A DNA stretch of 64,000 bases from CAYQDB01 sp964416195 (GCA_964416195.1 CAYQDB010000002.1:169467-233466); one strand, 5' to 3'; positions 25,299 to 35,629 are shown, counted from the first letter of the stretch. Made by a program: numbers and translations. The notes: a model not told the origin generated them from the letters alone.

Positions 25299-27302
25299 AT
25301 GGATATCGGTTTGCTTTCGGCTCTTGTCGGGGTGGTCGGGATTATCTTTGCCCTGATCCTATTTTTCTGGATCAAGGCCAAGCCGGTTGGTACAGAAGTC
25401 ATGAGAGATATCTCGGGCGTCATTCATCATGGAGCGATGGTATTCCTGAAGAGGGAATACTCTATCCTTGCCATTTTTGTTGTTGTTGTTTTTGCTCTTT
25501 TAGCCTGGCGGATTCAGTTAGAGACCGGGCTGGCGTTTTTAGGTGGGGCTGCCTGCTCCATGTTAGCCGGGTTTATCGGGATGAATGCAGCCACACGGGC
25601 GAACGTACGCACCACAGCAGCAGCCAAGGACAAGGATCAGGCAAAAGCTTTGTCCATCGCTTTTTCGGGTGGGGCTGTCATGGGAATGTCGGTGGCTTCT
25701 CTTGGCCTGATCGGGGTTGGGATTGTTTTCCACTTCTTCGGCGGTAACCCGGCCACTGCTTCGACTATCAATGGCTTCGCGATGGGTGCTTCGTCTATAG
25801 CCCTTTTTGCGCGTGTCGGTGGTGGGATATTCACTAAATCGGCCGATGTCGGCGCTGACCTGGTCGGCAAAATCGAAGCCGGCATCCCGGAGGATGATCC
25901 CCGCAACCCGGCTGTTATAGCTGACAATGTTGGTGATAATGTTGGTGACACCGCCGGTATGGGTGCCGATCTCTTCGAATCGTACGTTGGTTCGGTAGTC
26001 GCTACCATTGCCATCGCAGCCACAATAGGGGCCAAAACGACCATTGGGGCCGAGATTGCGGCAGAGCGTGAAGCTTACATGCAGCTGCCTTTGTTGATTG
26101 TGGCCTTTGGAGCGGTGGCGTCGATTCTTGGCGTCTGGTCGGTCAGGATTTTTTCCGGAATGAACCCTGCGGCCGCCTTGCGCCTCGTGACCTATGTCGG
26201 GGCAATCGTGATGCTGGTGGGGGCCTATTTCATAATCGACAAGCTGGGAGTAGATCACAAGGTCTTCTGGGCTATTCTGGCTGGGAACTTCGCCGGTATC
26301 CTGCTCGGTCTGTTGACAGAGTATTACACGGCCTCAGCTCCAATTCGCAGGATTGCCAGGGCCTCTGAGACCGGCGCGGCCACAAATATCATTCAGGGCT
26401 TAGCAGTCGGCATGCAATCGGTCCTCCTTCCTGTCATTGTCATCTGCGCTGCAATCTACACTGGTTTCAGCTTTGCCGGTTTGTACGGAATAGGCATTGC
26501 CGGGGTTGGGATGCTGGCCACAATCGGAGTTACCATGTCTGTCGACGCCTACGGACCTGTGGCCGATAACGCCGGTGGTATTTCGGAAATGTCGGGCCTT
26601 GGCCCGGAGGTACGCAAGATCACTGACAAACTCGATTCACTTGGAAACACAACGGCTGCAATCGGAAAAGGATTTGCTATTGGTTCGGCGGCGTTGACTG
26701 CCCTGGCGCTGTTTTCCGCATACTCCGCGGCTGTTGGTCTTCATGAAATAAATGTTCTCCACGTCAGAGTGGTAATCGGCCTCTTTATTGGGGGGGTCTT
26801 GCCGTTCTTTGTGGCAGCCTTAACCATGACGGCGGTTGGGCGTGCAGCCTCCAAGATGGTCAACGAGGTGCGGCGTCAATTCCGTGAGATCAAGGGGTTG
26901 ATGGAGGGCACCGCCAAGCCCGACACCGGGCGCTGTGTTGACATTGCTACCAAGGCTGCCCTGGCGGAGATGGTGGTTCCCGGGCTGAGCGCTATTCTGG
27001 CGCCGCTGATTGTCGGTACTCTGCTCGGCAAAGAAGCCCTGGGCGGGATGCTGGCCGGGGCTACGATGTCCGGTGTGATGCTGGCGCTGATGATGGCCAA
27101 TGCCGGCGGCGCTTGGGACAATGCCAAAAAGTGGATCGAAGCCGGTGCCCTTGGTGGCAAGGGTTCCGATCCCCACAAGGCGGCCGTTGTCGGTGACACG
27201 GTCGGCGACCCATTCAAAGATACTTCGGGGCCCTCGATGAACATTCTTATCAAGTTGATGGCCATTGTATCACTGGTAGTGGGGCCACACTTGTTCAAAT
27301 AA
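25299..27302 (+). CDS. hppA: Membrane-bound ion-pumping pyrophosphatase, K+-dependent type
   Basis: The protein has 667 residues and about 16 membrane helices. It couples pyrophosphate hydrolysis to H+ or Na+ transport across the inner membrane. The substrate motif is DVGADLVGK, followed by DNVGDNVGD. The segment GNTTAAIGKGFAIGSAAL has Ala and Gly at the two positions that are Lys and Thr in K+-independent enzymes, which points to a K+-dependent pump. Whether it moves H+ or Na+ cannot be settled by eye. The C-terminal KAAVVGDTVGDPFKDTSGPS loop is complete. The gene is monocistronic. Confidence 0.96.
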   Translation: MDIGLLSALVGVVGIIFALILFFWIKAKPVGTEVMRDISGVIHHGAMVFLKREYSILAIFVVVVFALLAWRIQLETGLAFLGGAACSMLAGFIGMNAATRANVRTTAAAKDKDQAKALSIAFSGGAVMGMSVASLGLIGVGIVFHFFGGNPATASTINGFAMGASSIALFARVGGGIFTKSADVGADLVGKIEAGIPEDDPRNPAVIADNVGDNVGDTAGMGADLFESYVGSVVATIAIAATIGAKTTIGAEIAAEREAYMQLPLLIVAFGAVASILGVWSVRIFSGMNPAAALRLVTYVGAIVMLVGAYFIIDKLGVDHKVFWAILAGNFAGILLGLLTEYYTASAPIRRIARASETGAATNIIQGLAVGMQSVLLPVIVICAAIYTGFSFAGLYGIGIAGVGMLATIGVTMSVDAYGPVADNAGGISEMSGLGPEVRKITDKLDSLGNTTAAIGKGFAIGSAALTALALFSAYSAAVGLHEINVLHVRVVIGLFIGGVLPFFVAALTMTAVGRAASKMVNEVRRQFREIKGLMEGTAKPDTGRCVDIATKAALAEMVVPGLSAILAPLIVGTLLGKEALGGMLAGATMSGVMLALMMANAGGAWDNAKKWIEAGALGGKGSDPHKAAVVGDTVGDPFKDTSGPSMNILIKLMAIVSLVVGPHLFK

Positions 27303-27476
27303 TCTCTCTCAGTTAGTGAATCTCGACAGGGGCAGGTTTGCGCATTATCCCCTTGCTCTTTTCTTTGTGGGAATTGAATATGAAAGCTTATATTAAGTAT
27401 TACCAGAAAAGAGAGCGTTTGCTGATGAAACATTTGTTGCCAGCGTTCGTTAATTGAAACCATGAAGGAGAAATAA

Positions 27477-28196
27477 ATGGAGCAGGAAGATACTGTTTCG
27501 ACGGTGCCGCAAATAGTGGAAAACAAGGGGTTGTCGTTTCGGGGACTGGCTGAGGTCTTTTACAAACCATCGGCTTTCTTTGACCAGTTGGGACAAACGC
27601 CGAAGGTGCTTATCCCTTACCTGGTTTTTGCTATCCTGCTGGTTGCTTTTTTTGCAGCTGCTACTGACATCATCTATGACATGCAGGTAAGCTCCCCGCA
27701 ATTCCAGGAGCGGATGCAGGGTCAGCCGCTTACGCCACAGATCGAGCAGATCATGAGATACCAGATCCTGATCGGTGGCCCCGTAGTGATGCTGTTAGTG
27801 CCATTGGTGGCTGCTTTGTTGGGCCTATTCTGGGGGAACTTTGTCTTTGCCGGCAAGGCTCGATTCAAACAATTGCTGTCGGTAATGCTCTACGGTGAGA
27901 TTATCTACGGGATAGGAATGATGGTAGTTCTCCCGATGGTGCTGGCTAAGAAGAGCATACTGGTCTCACTGTCACTGGGTGTGTTGGCGGCGAGCCAGGG
28001 TCCGGAGAGCATTCTCTATCTGGCTTTGTCAAAGATCGACTTGTTTTTGATCTGGGAAATCGTTGCTATTGGCATTGGTCTTTCCGTTATCTATGGCATT
28101 CCTCGCAACAAAGGATACACCTTGTCTGTCCTATCAATGGGAATGTTGTCAATTTTGCATGTTGTGTTTTCGGCAATCGGCAAGCTGATTTTCTAA
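27477..28196 (+). CDS. Yip1-family membrane protein
   Basis: The protein has 239 residues and five predicted membrane segments. An N-terminal cytosolic segment contains FYKPSAFFDQLGQTPKVLIPYL, the typical entry of bacterial Yip1/DUF1282 proteins (P..FF......P....P). ATGGAGCAG at 27477 is preceded by GAAGGAGAAATA. The gene ends 12 bases before the TolC-like gene and is probably the first gene of the efflux operon. The role of bacterial Yip1 proteins is unknown. Confidence 0.8.
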   Translation: MEQEDTVSTVPQIVENKGLSFRGLAEVFYKPSAFFDQLGQTPKVLIPYLVFAILLVAFFAAATDIIYDMQVSSPQFQERMQGQPLTPQIEQIMRYQILIGGPVVMLLVPLVAALLGLFWGNFVFAGKARFKQLLSVMLYGEIIYGIGMMVVLPMVLAKKSILVSLSLGVLAASQGPESILYLALSKIDLFLIWEIVAIGIGLSVIYGIPRNKGYTLSVLSMGMLSILHVVFSAIGKLIF

Positions 28197-28208
28197 AGGA
28201 GTAATTCT

Positions 28209-29603
28209 ATGAAGTTCATGGTCAAGGTTCTTGTCGTTACGTTGCTTGTACCGCTCGTCACCACGACAGCATTGAGTAAGGAGTTGACTCTGGATGATTG
28301 CATCGAACTGGCGTTAAAAAATAGAGCCTCGATAATTGTAGCGCGGGGAGCGGAGACCCTTGCCAAATGGAATCAGCGCACCGCTCTGGGAGCCTTTCTG
28401 CCGAGGGTGAATGCGTCATATTCATATTACAAATCAGAGGAAACGAATATTAAATCCGATCAGTTAATCCCTACCGGTTATGAGTACTTCATCGACACTC
28501 TCGTGATCAATTCAGACACCTTTGAAGTTCTTGGGGGCACCCCGGCCGGTTTTGAGGTGGTTGAAACCGAGCTTGAGGATCAGGACAGATCCAGCAAGTC
28601 GCTTGATGTGGGCGCCAGCATTTCCCTGTTTGACCTTTCCAATTGGTTCAATTATGTCAGCGCCAAAGCTGACCGGGCCAAAGCCCGCCTTGATGTGATA
28701 GGCTCGGAGCAGGATTTGATTTACGGGGTGAAGGCGTCATACTACGCCTATCTGGCCACGGTGGAGAACGTTGCCGTGCAGGAACAGGCGGTCGAGCGCA
28801 GCAAAGAGCAGCTCAAGCTAATTGAGTCCAAATTTGAGTTGGGTTCGGCTGCGAAGTCGGATGTGCTCAAGCAAAAAGTGCAATACGGCAACGACAAACT
28901 GACCCTGCTTTCAGGGCAGAATGCCGTTGTCACCACAAAGGCCAACCTCGCCTACACTATTGGGGTCGATCCTGGAAGCGACGTGGAATTCTCAACCGAT
29001 TACTCCGTGCGCGAATTCCACGGGACCCTTCAGGAAGCTATGAGCTTTGGATTGGAGCACGAACCTGGGTTGCTGGCATCTCAGAAGGAAGTGGACGCTG
29101 CCAATCACGCTGTTCGGTCACGCTGGTCGGAATACTTGCCAAAACTGACCGGATTCGCCTCGGTTGGCTGGTCTGATGCAACCAGGGGGGATACGGTCAC
29201 TTTCAATTTCTCCTCAAAGTCGACAACCTACGGTTTCCAAATCACGTATAATATATTTGATGGCTTTCTGCGCGAGCGCAATGTGAGCCAGGCCAGTATT
29301 TATCGTAACAACGCCATGGCGGGTCTTGCGGATACAAGAAATCTGGTCAGCCGCGAGATTAAAACAGCCTATTTAGACATCGAAAGGTTGAAAGAACAAA
29401 AGAAGGTTGCCCAAGAGAACGTGGACGCCGCCGAGGAAGATTTGAAGATAACGCAAGAGAAATACAACCTGGGTGCTGCTACGATCTTAGACCTGCTCGT
29501 TGCACAGGTATCATTGAAAGAGGCGCAAGTCTCTTTGATTAAAGCTGATTTCGATTTGAACCTGGCCATAGCCAAGCTGAAACACGCGATGGGAAAGATG
29601 TGA
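28209..29603 (+). CDS. TolC-family outer-membrane efflux protein
   Basis: The protein has 464 residues with a signal peptide to about residue 25 (TTALSKELTLDDCIELALKNRASI). It shows the two-fold repeated outer-membrane efflux protein domain. Each half has long coiled-coil helices (for example ERSKEQLKLIESKFELGSA and EENVDAAEEDLKITQ-like) and a beta-barrel strand stretch. The LG(A)AxxxDxLxAQxxLxxA motif appears as KYNLGAATILDLLVAQVSL. It is the exit duct of the tripartite pump encoded next to it. Confidence 0.93.
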   Translation: MKFMVKVLVVTLLVPLVTTTALSKELTLDDCIELALKNRASIIVARGAETLAKWNQRTALGAFLPRVNASYSYYKSEETNIKSDQLIPTGYEYFIDTLVINSDTFEVLGGTPAGFEVVETELEDQDRSSKSLDVGASISLFDLSNWFNYVSAKADRAKARLDVIGSEQDLIYGVKASYYAYLATVENVAVQEQAVERSKEQLKLIESKFELGSAAKSDVLKQKVQYGNDKLTLLSGQNAVVTTKANLAYTIGVDPGSDVEFSTDYSVREFHGTLQEAMSFGLEHEPGLLASQKEVDAANHAVRSRWSEYLPKLTGFASVGWSDATRGDTVTFNFSSKSTTYGFQITYNIFDGFLRERNVSQASIYRNNAMAGLADTRNLVSREIKTAYLDIERLKEQKKVAQENVDAAEEDLKITQEKYNLGAATILDLLVAQVSLKEAQVSLIKADFDLNLAIAKLKHAMGKM

Positions 29604-29643
29604 CCTTTTCAGATAACAATTTCGAAGGTGAGGATATACGAGG

Positions 29644-30954
29644 ATGAAGAAAAAAAAGAAGTGGCTCTTGATAATTGGCGGCATTGTCGTCGTCGTCATT
29701 GTCGTTCTCAATCTTACCATGAGTACGACCAATGGCATATCCGTGCAGGCCGATGAGGTAAAAACCAGAGACCTGGTTGAAACTGTTTCGGCGTCCGGGC
29801 GGATTCAACCCCAGACGAAGGTTGACATTACCTCTGAAATTACCGGCGAAGTTATCGGCCTCTTTGTGCACGAGGGGGATTACGTGAAAGTCGGCGATCC
29901 GTTGGTGGTACTGGACACGGTGCAACTGCGCTCTGATGTCGACCAGGCGAAGTATGCGGTCAATGAAATCAATGCTCGCCTGAGCGGCACTAAAACTACA
30001 CTGGAACAGGCCGACGAAGAATACCAAAGGCAGCAGCGGCTGTTTGAAAACGACTTTACTTCCGAAACAATGTTCAATAACGCCAAGTATGCCTTCCTGA
30101 ACGCCAAGGCCACCTACGAAGCAACAAAAGCGCAGGCGAGGCAGTTTCAATCACGCTACGAAAAGCAGCTTGACTACCTCAGTAAAGCAAAGATATTGGC
30201 TCCGATGCCCGGCATTATCACATATCTCGACTGTGAGGTGGGGGAGATTGCCGCCGCCCAAACGGGGTTTACCCAGGGGAAAACGCTTATGACGATTTCC
30301 AACCTGGACGTTTTCGAGGTGGAAGTGGAGGTTGATGAAACCGAAATTACCAAGGTTGAGCTCAACCAGGAAGCCGAGATCGAAGTCGACGCCTTCCCGG
30401 ACACAACCTTCAAGGGAGAAGTGGTTGAAATCGGCAATACGGCCATTGTGACTGGCTTAGGCTCGACGGACCAGTCGACCAACTTCAAGGTCAAGGTGAC
30501 GTTCAAAGATCCTAATGTAAAAATCCGCCCCGGCATGTCGGCGACAGTTGACATAACTACTGCCCACCGTGATGACGCCCTCTCGATTCCCTACAGCGCG
30601 GTGGTAATGCGCTCTTTCGATCTCGATTCTCTCGAACGCGCCCGAGCCAAAGACACGGTCCAATCCAGTTCCAGCGGCGTCAGCCAAGTCCAGGCGGCCG
30701 AAAATACCGAGGAAGACAGCCTTCCCTCTTCAGATGAGATTGAACGAGAAGAGCTTAAGGGCGTCTTTGTTATCAGAGAAGGCGCTGTGAGCTTCGTTCA
30801 AATTGAAACCGGCATCGCCGACCAGAAAAACATCGAAGTTACCTCCGGCCTTGTCAAAGGTGATTCCGTCATCTCTGGACCGTACCGGGTCCTGCGAAAC
30901 GTAAAAGATGGTGATGCCGTCAAGATTGAAAAGAAGCAAGGAAAGAAAGAATAG
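29644..30954 (+). CDS. MacA-like periplasmic adaptor (HlyD/RND family)
   Basis: The protein has 436 residues. A poly-Lys start and one membrane anchor (LLIIGGIVVVVIVVLNL) are followed by a biotinyl-lipoyl-like domain (VETVSASGRIQPQTKVDI, then GLFVHEGDYVKVGDPLVVLD). A coiled-coil hairpin spans about residues 95-175, and the second lipoyl half is AKILAPMPGIITYL. Beta-barrel and membrane-proximal domains finish it. An acidic, Ser-rich insert (about 345-375) interrupts the membrane-proximal domain. It bridges the ABC permeases and the TolC-like channel. It lies 40 bases after the tolC-like gene. Confidence 0.92.
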   Translation: MKKKKKWLLIIGGIVVVVIVVLNLTMSTTNGISVQADEVKTRDLVETVSASGRIQPQTKVDITSEITGEVIGLFVHEGDYVKVGDPLVVLDTVQLRSDVDQAKYAVNEINARLSGTKTTLEQADEEYQRQQRLFENDFTSETMFNNAKYAFLNAKATYEATKAQARQFQSRYEKQLDYLSKAKILAPMPGIITYLDCEVGEIAAAQTGFTQGKTLMTISNLDVFEVEVEVDETEITKVELNQEAEIEVDAFPDTTFKGEVVEIGNTAIVTGLGSTDQSTNFKVKVTFKDPNVKIRPGMSATVDITTAHRDDALSIPYSAVVMRSFDLDSLERARAKDTVQSSSSGVSQVQAAENTEEDSLPSSDEIEREELKGVFVIREGAVSFVQIETGIADQKNIEVTSGLVKGDSVISGPYRVLRNVKDGDAVKIEKKQGKKE

Positions 30955-30956
30955 CT

Positions 30957-31661
30957 ATGGTTCTGATTGAGACGCACAATCTGTGGAAGACCTACGAGAT
31001 GGGCGCGGAGAAAGTGCACGCGCTCAGAGGGGCCTCGATAAATATCGAGAAAGGTGAGTACGTCGCCATCATGGGTCCCTCCGGATCCGGCAAATCAACC
31101 CTGATGAATCTCATCGGTTGCCTCGATACCCCGACCCAGGGGGAGTATCTCCTCAACGGGAAAAAGGTCAACCAGATGAATGATGACGAACTGGCCAATA
31201 TCCGCAACCGGGAGGTCGGGTTTGTTTTTCAGACCTTCAACCTGCTGCCGCGTGCCACGGCTCTCCATAACGTGGAACTGCCCCTCATTTACAACGGCTC
31301 CCCTGCTGGCGAGCGAAAAGAGAAGGCCGAACTGGCCCTTCACAAAGTGGAACTGGGCGACCGTATGTACCACAAACCGAGCGAACTATCCGGTGGCCAG
31401 CGGCAGCGGGTGGCTCTGGCACGGGCGCTGGTGAACGACCCATCGCTTATCCTGGCCGATGAGCCCACCGGCAACCTCGATAGTAAGACTTCTATTGACA
31501 TCATGAAGCTCTTTGAACAACTCCACCGGCAGGGGAATACCATTATCGTCGTCACCCACGAGGAAAGCATCGCCAGAAGCGCCCAACGTGTTCTGTCGAT
31601 CCTCGATGGTGAAATTGCCTCCGACGAACGAGCATCCGGAGAATCTGCAGGGACGAACTGA
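30957..31661 (+). CDS. MacB/LolD-type ABC transporter ATP-binding protein
   Basis: The protein has 234 residues. Walker A is GPSGSGKST, the Q-loop lies in VFQTFNLLPR, the signature is LSGGQRQRVALARAL, Walker B is LILADEPTGNLD, and the H-loop is VVTHEES. It powers the MacAB-type exporter of the operon. Start and stop are tightly packed with the adaptor and the first permease. A copy of its last 37 codons occurs at 34293-34403. Confidence 0.96.
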   Translation: MVLIETHNLWKTYEMGAEKVHALRGASINIEKGEYVAIMGPSGSGKSTLMNLIGCLDTPTQGEYLLNGKKVNQMNDDELANIRNREVGFVFQTFNLLPRATALHNVELPLIYNGSPAGERKEKAELALHKVELGDRMYHKPSELSGGQRQRVALARALVNDPSLILADEPTGNLDSKTSIDIMKLFEQLHRQGNTIIVVTHEESIARSAQRVLSILDGEIASDERASGESAGTN

Positions 31662-31663
31662 TC

Positions 31664-32887
31664 ATGGTTGCGCCTTCTCTGGTGAGATTGGCTCTCGGGG
31701 CTCTGCTAGCTCATCGGCTTCGCTCCGGCCTCACCCTGCTGGGCATTGTAGTGGGATTTACCTCGGTAATGACGATTATTTCCGCGTTGGAGGGGATGAT
31801 GGGGGCTATTGAGGGAAGACTGGAGCGCTTGGGTCCGGCAACATTCATAGTTGTCAGGATAGGGGGTTTTATCACTTCATACGAGCAGTGGATGGAGATG
31901 TCCAAGCGTAAGGCGTTCCATGCGGAGACAGCTGAGCTTATCGAAGCAGGGTGTGATCTATGCGAGAGGGTCTCCACTGCGGCTAGTACCGGGGCTAAGG
32001 TGAAATATGGCAACACTGCTATGCGAGATGTTGAAATTAGAGGAGCAACTTTCAATTACATCGATATTATCGATGCTGAGGTAGCCCAGGGCCGTTTTCA
32101 CTCCCATGAGGATGATCTTTCCCGGCGGCGTGTGGCTTTTATTGGCGATCTGGTTCGGGAGACTCTCTTTGAAGGATTAGACCCGCTAGGCAAATCAATA
32201 CGTATTGGGGGGGCGAAATACACGGTGATCGGAGTTGGTGAGAAGGAAGGCTCTATAATGGGTCAAAGCCAGGACAATTGGGTTATAATCCCCTTTCCTG
32301 CCTATGTCAAGGAGTTTGGCTTCAACGGCAAAGAGATGTATTTCTTTGTCCAGGCTGAGTCGGTGGAGCAGCTCGATGACGCTATGGACCAGGTGCGAGT
32401 GGTTTTGCGATCTGATCGCCATGTGCCACCTGACCAGTCGGATGACTTTTCTCTGCTTACTGCAGACAATCTCCTGGCAGCCCTCAACGCACTGACCCGT
32501 CTCTTTCGGCTGGGATTAGTGGGTATTTCCTCGATTTCAGTGGTCGTGGGAGGGATCGTAGTAATGAACATCATGATGGTGTCAGTTACCGAGCGCACCC
32601 GTGAGATTGGCATCAGGAAGGCTGTCGGCGCGCGGCAGAGGCACATCCTCCTGCAGTTTCTATTTGAAGCCCTTATTACTACTTCTTCTGGTGGATTGGT
32701 GGGGATTGTTTTCGGTTATGTGATCGCTAGGTCCCTGGTTGGGATGATTGATATGGAAATATCACCTTCAGCCTTTGCCATTGTGGTAGGGCTATCCATA
32801 TCGACCGGCATTGGGATTATTTTTGGCATTTACCCTGCCATGAAAGCTGCTCGGTTAGATCCGATCAAGGCGTTAAGTTACGAGTGA
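31664..32887 (+). CDS. MacB-type ABC permease, first pair, type A
   Basis: The protein has 407 residues with one N-terminal membrane helix, a periplasmic MacB-PCD domain (about 45-260), and three C-terminal helices of the FtsX fold. The last ends at the conserved GIYPAMKAARLDPIKALSYE. The sequence VMNIMMVSVTERTREIGIRKA marks the FtsX core. It contains CDLCE in the periplasmic domain, shared with its duplicate at 34406. Together with the next gene it probably forms a heterodimer using the single ATPase. Confidence 0.92.
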   Translation: MVAPSLVRLALGALLAHRLRSGLTLLGIVVGFTSVMTIISALEGMMGAIEGRLERLGPATFIVVRIGGFITSYEQWMEMSKRKAFHAETAELIEAGCDLCERVSTAASTGAKVKYGNTAMRDVEIRGATFNYIDIIDAEVAQGRFHSHEDDLSRRRVAFIGDLVRETLFEGLDPLGKSIRIGGAKYTVIGVGEKEGSIMGQSQDNWVIIPFPAYVKEFGFNGKEMYFFVQAESVEQLDDAMDQVRVVLRSDRHVPPDQSDDFSLLTADNLLAALNALTRLFRLGLVGISSISVVVGGIVVMNIMMVSVTERTREIGIRKAVGARQRHILLQFLFEALITTSSGGLVGIVFGYVIARSLVGMIDMEISPSAFAIVVGLSISTGIGIIFGIYPAMKAARLDPIKALSYE

Positions 32888-32893
32888 ACTCTT

Positions 32894-34147
32894 ATGTTAT
32901 TGACAGCTATTGAGATTAAGGACGCCATACTTATGGCTCTGTCATCTCTACGAGCCAACAAACTACGGTCGGCGTTGACTATCCTAGGGGTGATGGTTGG
33001 TGTAGGCTCCGTGATTGGGCTAGCGTCGATAATTAATGGTTTGGAAGGAGCGGTGGTCGAAGAGATTGAGAGTGCCGGTGCCACTACCATAATTGACATT
33101 GACCGCTTCCCACCGGGGACCAACTATGATAATCTAACCGAGGAGGAACGGCATCGTCCCTATCTGGAGGCTGGAGAGGCCGAGGCGATTCGGGATAATT
33201 GCCCGTCGGTAGATGGTGTGGCCCCAATGAACCATTACTGGGCACCTGGAGGGAATATTGTCAAATACAAGAACCGAAAATCACCGTATGTCGAGTACAT
33301 AGGGACCTGGCCCGACTATCTTCGCGTGAAGGATAAAAGCCTTAGTCAGGGAAGATTTATCAGCCAGATTGATATGAAACAGCGCGCCATGGTGGTGGTG
33401 ATAGGTGAAGATATTGCCAACAACCTCTTTGAGGGTGAAAATCCGATTGACCGTGAAGTTCGTGTAAATGGCGATCGGTTTGAGGTGATTGGCATCTTCG
33501 AACGCATCGAATCGAACTTTGGTGAATCGTACGAAAACAACTTGGTAGCCATACCTCTTTCAACCTATGAGAAGATCCATCCGTGGGATGAGGCGCTCAC
33601 CCTGGCGGCCCGAGCAGAATCGTATGAAAAGATGGATCAGGCTATGGAAGAGATAATTAATGCTCTTAGGATCTATCGCAAAGTGCCGTTTGGTAAGGAA
33701 AACAACTTCGCCCTCTCTACTCACGAAATTTACAAGGAGCTGTTGGCTGATGTTACCAAGTACATCTACCTGGCTATGATCGTTATCACCTCAGTCGGCT
33801 TGATGGTCGGCGGCATTGGCGTGATGAACATTATGCTGGTCTCGGTGACCGAGCGGACCAGGGAAATAGGTGTCCGCAAAGCGATCGGTGCCAATCGTTT
33901 AAATATCCTGTTGCAGTTTTTGACTGAAGCTATGACGCTCTCCGGCACGGGCGGGGTGATTGGCATTCTTTTCGGAGTCATGCTGGGAATGATCGTCAAC
34001 AGCCTGTTTGGTTTTCCGCTTTTCATTTCCATGTTTTGGGTCGTCCTTGGGTTTGCGGTGGCGGTTTCCGTCGGCCTGGTCTCAGGTATTTATCCGGCTA
34101 TGAAGGCTGCCCGGTTGGACCCGATTGAGGCTCTAAGGTACGAATAG
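32894..34147 (+). CDS. MacB-type ABC permease, first pair, type B
   Basis: The protein has 417 residues with the same fold as the previous gene and the same C-terminal GIYPAMKAARLDPIEALRYE. The periplasmic domain is different and contains NYDNLTEEERHRP and KYKNRKSP. It starts seven bases after the type A permease. It is paralogous to 35640-36890, and the two are much closer to each other than to type A. Confidence 0.92.
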   Translation: MLLTAIEIKDAILMALSSLRANKLRSALTILGVMVGVGSVIGLASIINGLEGAVVEEIESAGATTIIDIDRFPPGTNYDNLTEEERHRPYLEAGEAEAIRDNCPSVDGVAPMNHYWAPGGNIVKYKNRKSPYVEYIGTWPDYLRVKDKSLSQGRFISQIDMKQRAMVVVIGEDIANNLFEGENPIDREVRVNGDRFEVIGIFERIESNFGESYENNLVAIPLSTYEKIHPWDEALTLAARAESYEKMDQAMEEIINALRIYRKVPFGKENNFALSTHEIYKELLADVTKYIYLAMIVITSVGLMVGGIGVMNIMLVSVTERTREIGVRKAIGANRLNILLQFLTEAMTLSGTGGVIGILFGVMLGMIVNSLFGFPLFISMFWVVLGFAVAVSVGLVSGIYPAMKAARLDPIEALRYE

Positions 34148-34292
34148 CTTACAATTGTCATTCATGGCAACGAATTTTATAGAATTGCAGAAAGGCAAGC
34201 GTGTCAATAAATTGAAACTGTCCTTTTGCTGGTGCGTTAAGGGATACGGAGTGATGAGAGGTTATCGAATCAGCTTTGTATATGTCGTGTTT

Positions 34293-34403
34293 CTTACCCA
34301 CGAGGAGAGCATCTCCAGAAGCGCCCAACGTGTTCTGTCTATCCTTGATGGTGAAATTGCCTCCGACGAACGGTCATCCGGAGACTCCGCAGAGGCGAAC
34401 TGA
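34293..34403 (+). pseudogene. C-terminal remnant of a duplicated ABC ATPase
   Basis: The 36 codons reading LTHEESISRSAQRVLSILDG, then EIASDERSSGDSAEAN, correspond to the end of the ATPase at 30957-31661 (H-loop to stop) with few changes. The nearby DNA is equally similar. No Walker A, signature or Walker B precedes it. The frame upstream (from 34155) is unrelated. It marks the left edge of the second permease pair. Confidence 0.85.
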
Positions 34404-34405
34404 TC

Positions 34406-35629
34406 GTGGTTGTGCCTTCCCTGGTGAGAATAGCTTTCGGCGCTCTGCTGGCCAACAAGCTGAGATCGGGGTTGACCCTGCTGGGGGTCATGATCGGGGT
34501 TACCTCGGTGATGACGATCATTTCCGCCCTGGAAGGAATGATGGATGGGATTGAGGGCCAGCTTGCCCGCCTGGGACCGTCAACGTTTATAGTAGCAAGA
34601 TTCGGCGGCGTAATCACCTCTGAAGAACAATTCCTTGAGATGCTCAAGCGCAAGCGTCTGCAACTGAAGACGTTGGAGTACATCGAGGACGGATGTGATC
34701 TGTGCGAAAAGATCTGCCCGCGAGCTGGGTATTATGGTCGTGTGAAATATCGTGAGAAAGCGCTGCGAAGCGTTCCTGTCAGAGCTTCATCCTCCGACTT
34801 TATAGACATAATTGATATGGAAGTTGCTCAGGGAAGATTCTACTCTCATGAGGATGATTTTCATCGGCGACAGGTTGTCTTCATAGGGGATTTCGTCCGT
34901 GAGGAGCTGTTTGAAGGGCTGGATCCGATTGGTAAAGACATCCGCATCGGCGGGAAAAAATACGAAGTCATCGGAGTAGCCAAGAAAAGAGGTTCAACCT
35001 TCGGCCAAAACGATGACAATTTCGTGATGATCCCCTTCTCAGCTTTCGTGAAGCAGTTCGGGGATCCCGGGAGGAGTCTCCGTTTCATCATCAAAGCAGT
35101 GTCGGTGGATCAACTGGAGGATGCCATGGACCAGGTACGGATGATACTTCGCTCTAAGCGGCACGTCCCGTATGACAAACCGGATGATTTTTCACTCATC
35201 ACCGCCGACAACATACTCGAAACGCTCAATGCCGTCACACGTATGTTCCGCCTCACTCTGGTCGGCATATCATCGATCTCTCTGGTCGTTGGGGGAATTG
35301 TCGTGATGAATATCATGATGGTCTCCGTCACCGAACGCACCCGCGAGATCGGTATCAGAAAGTCGGTGGGAGCCAAACAAAAGCACATCCTGGTGCAGTT
35401 TCTGTTTGAAGCACTTATGACAACGTTTTCAGGAGGGTTTGTCGGCATTGTGCTCGGCTATTTGATAGCGAAATCGCTTGTGGGCATGATCGATATGGAG
35501 ATCTCTCCGTCAGCGTTCGCCATTACAGCCGGATTATTCATATCCGTCGGTACCGGGGTCATATTTGGTATTTATCCGGCCATGAAGGCTGCCAGGCTGG
35601 ACCCCATCAAAGCCCTAAGTTACGAGTGA
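34406..35629 (+). CDS. MacB-type ABC permease, second pair, type A
   Basis: The protein has 407 residues, the same length as 31664-32887, and is closely similar along its whole length. Shared marks are the CDLCEK segment, FYSHEDDFHRRQVVFIGD and VMNIMMVSVTERTREIGIRK. It starts at GTG 34406, where the first copy has ATG. There is no intact ATPase of its own, so it must use the ATPase at 30957 or another in the genome. Confidence 0.9.
   Translation: MVVPSLVRIAFGALLANKLRSGLTLLGVMIGVTSVMTIISALEGMMDGIEGQLARLGPSTFIVARFGGVITSEEQFLEMLKRKRLQLKTLEYIEDGCDLCEKICPRAGYYGRVKYREKALRSVPVRASSSDFIDIIDMEVAQGRFYSHEDDFHRRQVVFIGDFVREELFEGLDPIGKDIRIGGKKYEVIGVAKKRGSTFGQNDDNFVMIPFSAFVKQFGDPGRSLRFIIKAVSVDQLEDAMDQVRMILRSKRHVPYDKPDDFSLITADNILETLNAVTRMFRLTLVGISSISLVVGGIVVMNIMMVSVTERTREIGIRKSVGAKQKHILVQFLFEALMTTFSGGFVGIVLGYLIAKSLVGMIDMEISPSAFAITAGLFISVGTGVIFGIYPAMKAARLDPIKALSYE

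Noticed and set aside
34155..34292. Upstream part of the 82-residue frame before the ATPase remnant
   Set aside because: No similarity to the ATPase or other genes; probably leader DNA of the second permease pair.
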